DNA from: Prevotella sp.
GTDB lineage: Bacteria; Bacteroidota; Bacteroidia; Bacteroidales; Bacteroidaceae
NCBI GenBank assembly: GCA_017557405.1
Contig: JAFYYV010000048.1
Coordinates: forward strand, 1 to 64,000
Direction: 5' to 3'
Length of the DNA: 64,000 nucleotides
The position numbers and the translations under genes were made by a program. Shown in pieces: positions 61,542 through 64,000 of the stretch (the first letter of the stretch is position 1; every line of letters begins with the position of its first letter). The notes below the pieces were generated by a model. The model worked only from the letters and a program-made list of their open reading frames with translations. It ran no database searches and was not told the origin of the DNA.

Positions 61542-63980
61542 ATGATAAAGAAAGGATTCATTTTAACCATTCTGATGGCTGCTGGAGTGGCTTCGGCCAA
61601 TGCTGTGCCTGCTTATCCTGCCAAGCGCACGGTGACATTGGCAGACGGCAAGCAGGTAACAATTACGTTGAAAGGTGACGAGCACTTCAGTTTCTACACC
61701 GACGAGCTGAACAGAGCTTATGTGCGAAATGCATCGGGGCTGCTGCAGACTGTAACCATCGATGAGGCCTCTTCGATGTGGCAGGCTCGCATCCAGGCCG
61801 ATGCTGCCGCTCGCACCAAGACTGCCCGTCGTGCTTCGTCCATGCGGAGGGTGGGAGAACCTAAACCCAGCCTGATTGGAAATAAGAAAGGACTAGTTAT
61901 TCTGATGGATTTCGAAGACGTGAAATTCTCTCACGAGTCGCCAAAGGACATCTATAAAGACTTCTTCAACAAGCAGGGCTACAGCGACTATGGTATGACG
62001 GGCTCAGTGCGTGACTATTTCCTCGATCAGAGCTATGGTCAGTTGGACATAGACTTCGACGTGGTGGGACCTTATACCACCTACTATTCGATGGCTTATT
62101 ACGGTGCCCATAGCGGAAACTCCAATGACAGCCGACCCAACGAGATGGTATGGGAGGCCTGTCGTGCGGCTGACGTCGATGTGAATTTCGCCGACTACGA
62201 TTGGGACGGCGACGGTGAGGTGGACCAAGTGTTTGTCATCTACGCCGGATATGGCGAGAACTATGGCGCCGACCCGAATACCATCTGGCCCCATGAATGG
62301 TCGATGTCGGCTGCCAACCGCAAGATGATTCTCGACAACACGAAAATCGACACTTATGCTTGCAGTTGTGAACTGAGTGGTACTAGTGGTTCTACGCTCG
62401 ACGGAATCGGAGCTGCCTGCCATGAGTTCAGCCACTGTCTGGGTCTGCCCGACTTCTACGATACCAGTTCATCTGGCGGTAATTATGGAATGGGAACTTG
62501 GGACGTGATGTGTGGTGGTAGCTACAACAATAACAGCCGCACTCCTGCTGGTTACACTTCCTACGAGCGCATGTTTGCAGGTTGGATTTCTCCAACAGAA
62601 CTGAACTCCATGACACGTGTTGATGGCATGAAAGCGTTACAGGATTCGCCAGAGGCTTATATCCTTTACAACGAGGCCAACCACAACGAGTACTATCTCC
62701 TTGAAAATCGTCAGAAAACAAAGTGGGATGCTGCTCTTCGAGGTCATGGACTGCTAGTGGTGCATGTCAACTATGACTCTGCGGCGTGGGGTTCAAATGG
62801 TGTAAATACGAGTGAAAATCTACAGATGATGACCATCTTACCCGCTGATGGACAGCGTTCGACATATAGCGAGGGTGGGGATCCGTTCCCTGGCAATAAA
62901 GGCGTAACCGAACTGACCAATTATACTAATCCAGCCGCTACGCTCTACAATGAGAACAAAGACGGTTCAAAGCTGATGGGCAAGCCCATCGATAACATCA
63001 AGGAAAGCGAGGATGGACTGATTTCGTTTGTTGCTTGCCGTCCTGAGTTGGGCATACCTGAACCCGATGGAGGCACTGAGGTGGCTGGCGAGGCCTCGTT
63101 TACTATTACTTGGCCTGCTGTGGCTAATGCCACTAGCTACGAACTGGAAGTGACGGAGATTGGTTCGGCAGCTGAAACCCCCGAAGAGGCGTTGGAGAAG
63201 GAATTCGACTTCAAGGCTTTCGAGTCCAAGAGTGTCGGTTTCACGGATGTTTCTACAAAGATGGGTGACTATGGTCTGTCAGGTTGGTCTGGCAGCAAGC
63301 TTTTCACTACTCCCAATCGTCTGCGTATCGGTACATCGACTGCTGCGGGTTATGTGCGCACTGCCACATGGGAGGTACCGCAATCTTCTGAAATGACCAT
63401 CGTGCTGGGTGCCAAGCTCTACAAGGCTGGTTCGCCTGTGAGAGGCAAGGTGAGAGTGGCTTTTGGCAATCAGGGAGACCAGGCAACTTACGACGATGCT
63501 TCGTTTGAGTTGACTGAAGACGGCCTGATGGTGTTCCATTTCTCTATCCGCAAGGATCTTTTCTGGATTGAGATTCGTCCCGAGGCTTGTATGTATCTGA
63601 ACTATCTGGCTATCTATGATGGAACATGGACGGCTGAGCAACTAAGTGGTAATTCAGCCAAGAGCTTCTCTGTGGGTCCACGAAAGGCTACTACGGTGAA
63701 GAATTACACGACAGATACGAACAGCTATACCTTGACGAACTTGAATACAAAGAGTCGCTTCATCTATCGCGTTCGTTCCTTTGGTGAGGAGAACACGTAT
63801 TCGCAATGGAGCCAAGAGAAGACATTCAGCTTCAGCGCTGCTGCCGGCATTGACGCCATTGTCGTTGACTCTTCTGTGAAGAAGGGTATTTACGACCTCA
63901 ATGGCCGCTATGTGGGCACATCGCTCGACGGTCTTGCCAAAGGCATCTATGTCGTTGACGGCAAGAAAGTGGTGCGCTGA
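61542..63980 (+). CDS. M6 family secreted metallopeptidase
   Basis: The 812-residue protein has a signal peptide (GFILTILMAAGVASANAVPA) and the M6 (immune-inhibitor-A-type) zinc motif H-E-F-S-H-x-x-G-L-P-D near residue 294 (ACHEFSHCLGLPDFYD). A propeptide-like region lies before the catalytic domain. A carbohydrate- or fibronectin-like region lies near 510-775, and the C-terminus GIYDLNGRYVGTSLDGLAKGIYVVDGKKVVR-type tail (only partly quoted: LNGRYVG, GIYVVDGKKVVR) resembles type IX secretion sorting domains. It would degrade protein outside the cell and feed the SusCD transporter. An ATG at 61533 is an alternative start. Confidence 0.9.
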   Translation: MIKKGFILTILMAAGVASANAVPAYPAKRTVTLADGKQVTITLKGDEHFSFYTDELNRAYVRNASGLLQTVTIDEASSMWQARIQADAAARTKTARRASSMRRVGEPKPSLIGNKKGLVILMDFEDVKFSHESPKDIYKDFFNKQGYSDYGMTGSVRDYFLDQSYGQLDIDFDVVGPYTTYYSMAYYGAHSGNSNDSRPNEMVWEACRAADVDVNFADYDWDGDGEVDQVFVIYAGYGENYGADPNTIWPHEWSMSAANRKMILDNTKIDTYACSCELSGTSGSTLDGIGAACHEFSHCLGLPDFYDTSSSGGNYGMGTWDVMCGGSYNNNSRTPAGYTSYERMFAGWISPTELNSMTRVDGMKALQDSPEAYILYNEANHNEYYLLENRQKTKWDAALRGHGLLVVHVNYDSAAWGSNGVNTSENLQMMTILPADGQRSTYSEGGDPFPGNKGVTELTNYTNPAATLYNENKDGSKLMGKPIDNIKESEDGLISFVACRPELGIPEPDGGTEVAGEASFTITWPAVANATSYELEVTEIGSAAETPEEALEKEFDFKAFESKSVGFTDVSTKMGDYGLSGWSGSKLFTTPNRLRIGTSTAAGYVRTATWEVPQSSEMTIVLGAKLYKAGSPVRGKVRVAFGNQGDQATYDDASFELTEDGLMVFHFSIRKDLFWIEIRPEACMYLNYLAIYDGTWTAEQLSGNSAKSFSVGPRKATTVKNYTTDTNSYTLTNLNTKSRFIYRVRSFGEENTYSQWSQEKTFSFSAAAGIDAIVVDSSVKKGIYDLNGRYVGTSLDGLAKGIYVVDGKKVVR

Positions 63981-64000
63981 CTATAATAGTCAATCATGAA

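Noticed and set aside
1-64000. tRNA, rRNA or riboswitch genes
   Set aside because: No cloverleaf-like, rRNA-like or familiar riboswitch core sequence was recognised by eye; a covariance-model scan would be needed to exclude small ones.

Overview
The window looks like a chromosomal segment of a Bacteroidales bacterium, most likely Prevotella or a close relative. The pointers are Bacteroidetes-type promoters (TTTG, 19-20 bp, TAnnTTTG) in front of many genes, a SusC/SusD pair, lipoproteins with acidic residues after the lipobox cysteine, an anaerobic sulfatase-maturating enzyme beside an S-type sulfatase, the gene order rimP-nusA-infB followed by sufBCDS, and a C-terminal sorting-like tail on a secreted peptidase. 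No rRNA or tRNA gene, integrase, transposase or CRISPR array was recognised.

Layout. 1-4400: an AT-rich two-gene island (an unrecognised 505-residue protein and a 794-residue protein with two phospholipase-D-type H-x-K motifs), with its own promoter, followed by a cluster of short palindromes. 4900-7100: anSME and an outer-membrane barrel protein on the minus strand. 7270-13160: M16 peptidase, phosphopantetheinyl transferase and GH3 glucosidase. 13300-16340: two OmpA-like envelope proteins and a small secreted protein on the minus strand. 16860-27730: housekeeping block rimP-nusA-infB, sufB-sufC-sufD-sufS, rnhB. 27730-28980: gene-poor stretch with an M15-peptidase remnant, a 22-bp-period repeat array and an 18-bp inverted repeat. 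28985-36240: a Crp/Fnr regulator, two ECF sigma/anti-sigma loci, a thioredoxin-like protein and a four-helix-bundle gene with a 19-bp minisatellite. 36390-41480: a minus-strand operon (TlpA-like, small secreted protein, DUF3160, CapA). 41650-48820: secreted protein, pnp, sulfatase, TMEM43-like, lipoprotein. 48930-53780: minus-strand genes (55-residue membrane protein, AMP-forming acyl-CoA ligase, XRE-cupin regulator, hypothetical, YifB/ComM). 54390-63980: susC, susD, a surface lipoprotein and an M6 peptidase, which reads as a peptide or protein uptake locus.

The most unusual signal is that conserved genes (anSME, sufD, sufS, rnhB) carry short in-frame inserts made of the same palindromes and minisatellites that fill the gaps between genes. 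Families present both inside and between genes include a GC-rich stem-loop (AAAC loop in two copies), a CTTACCTCTTAC-type polypyrimidine repeat, a GGATGAA-type repeat and an ATTGAAC-type heptamer repeat that runs into gene ends. This resembles the in-frame palindromic elements known from Rickettsia. A second dispersed family is a 22-bp-period array built on AGCTATGCTTTGA, found in three intergenic regions. The function of the two-gene island at the left end is unknown; a defence role is a hypothesis only.
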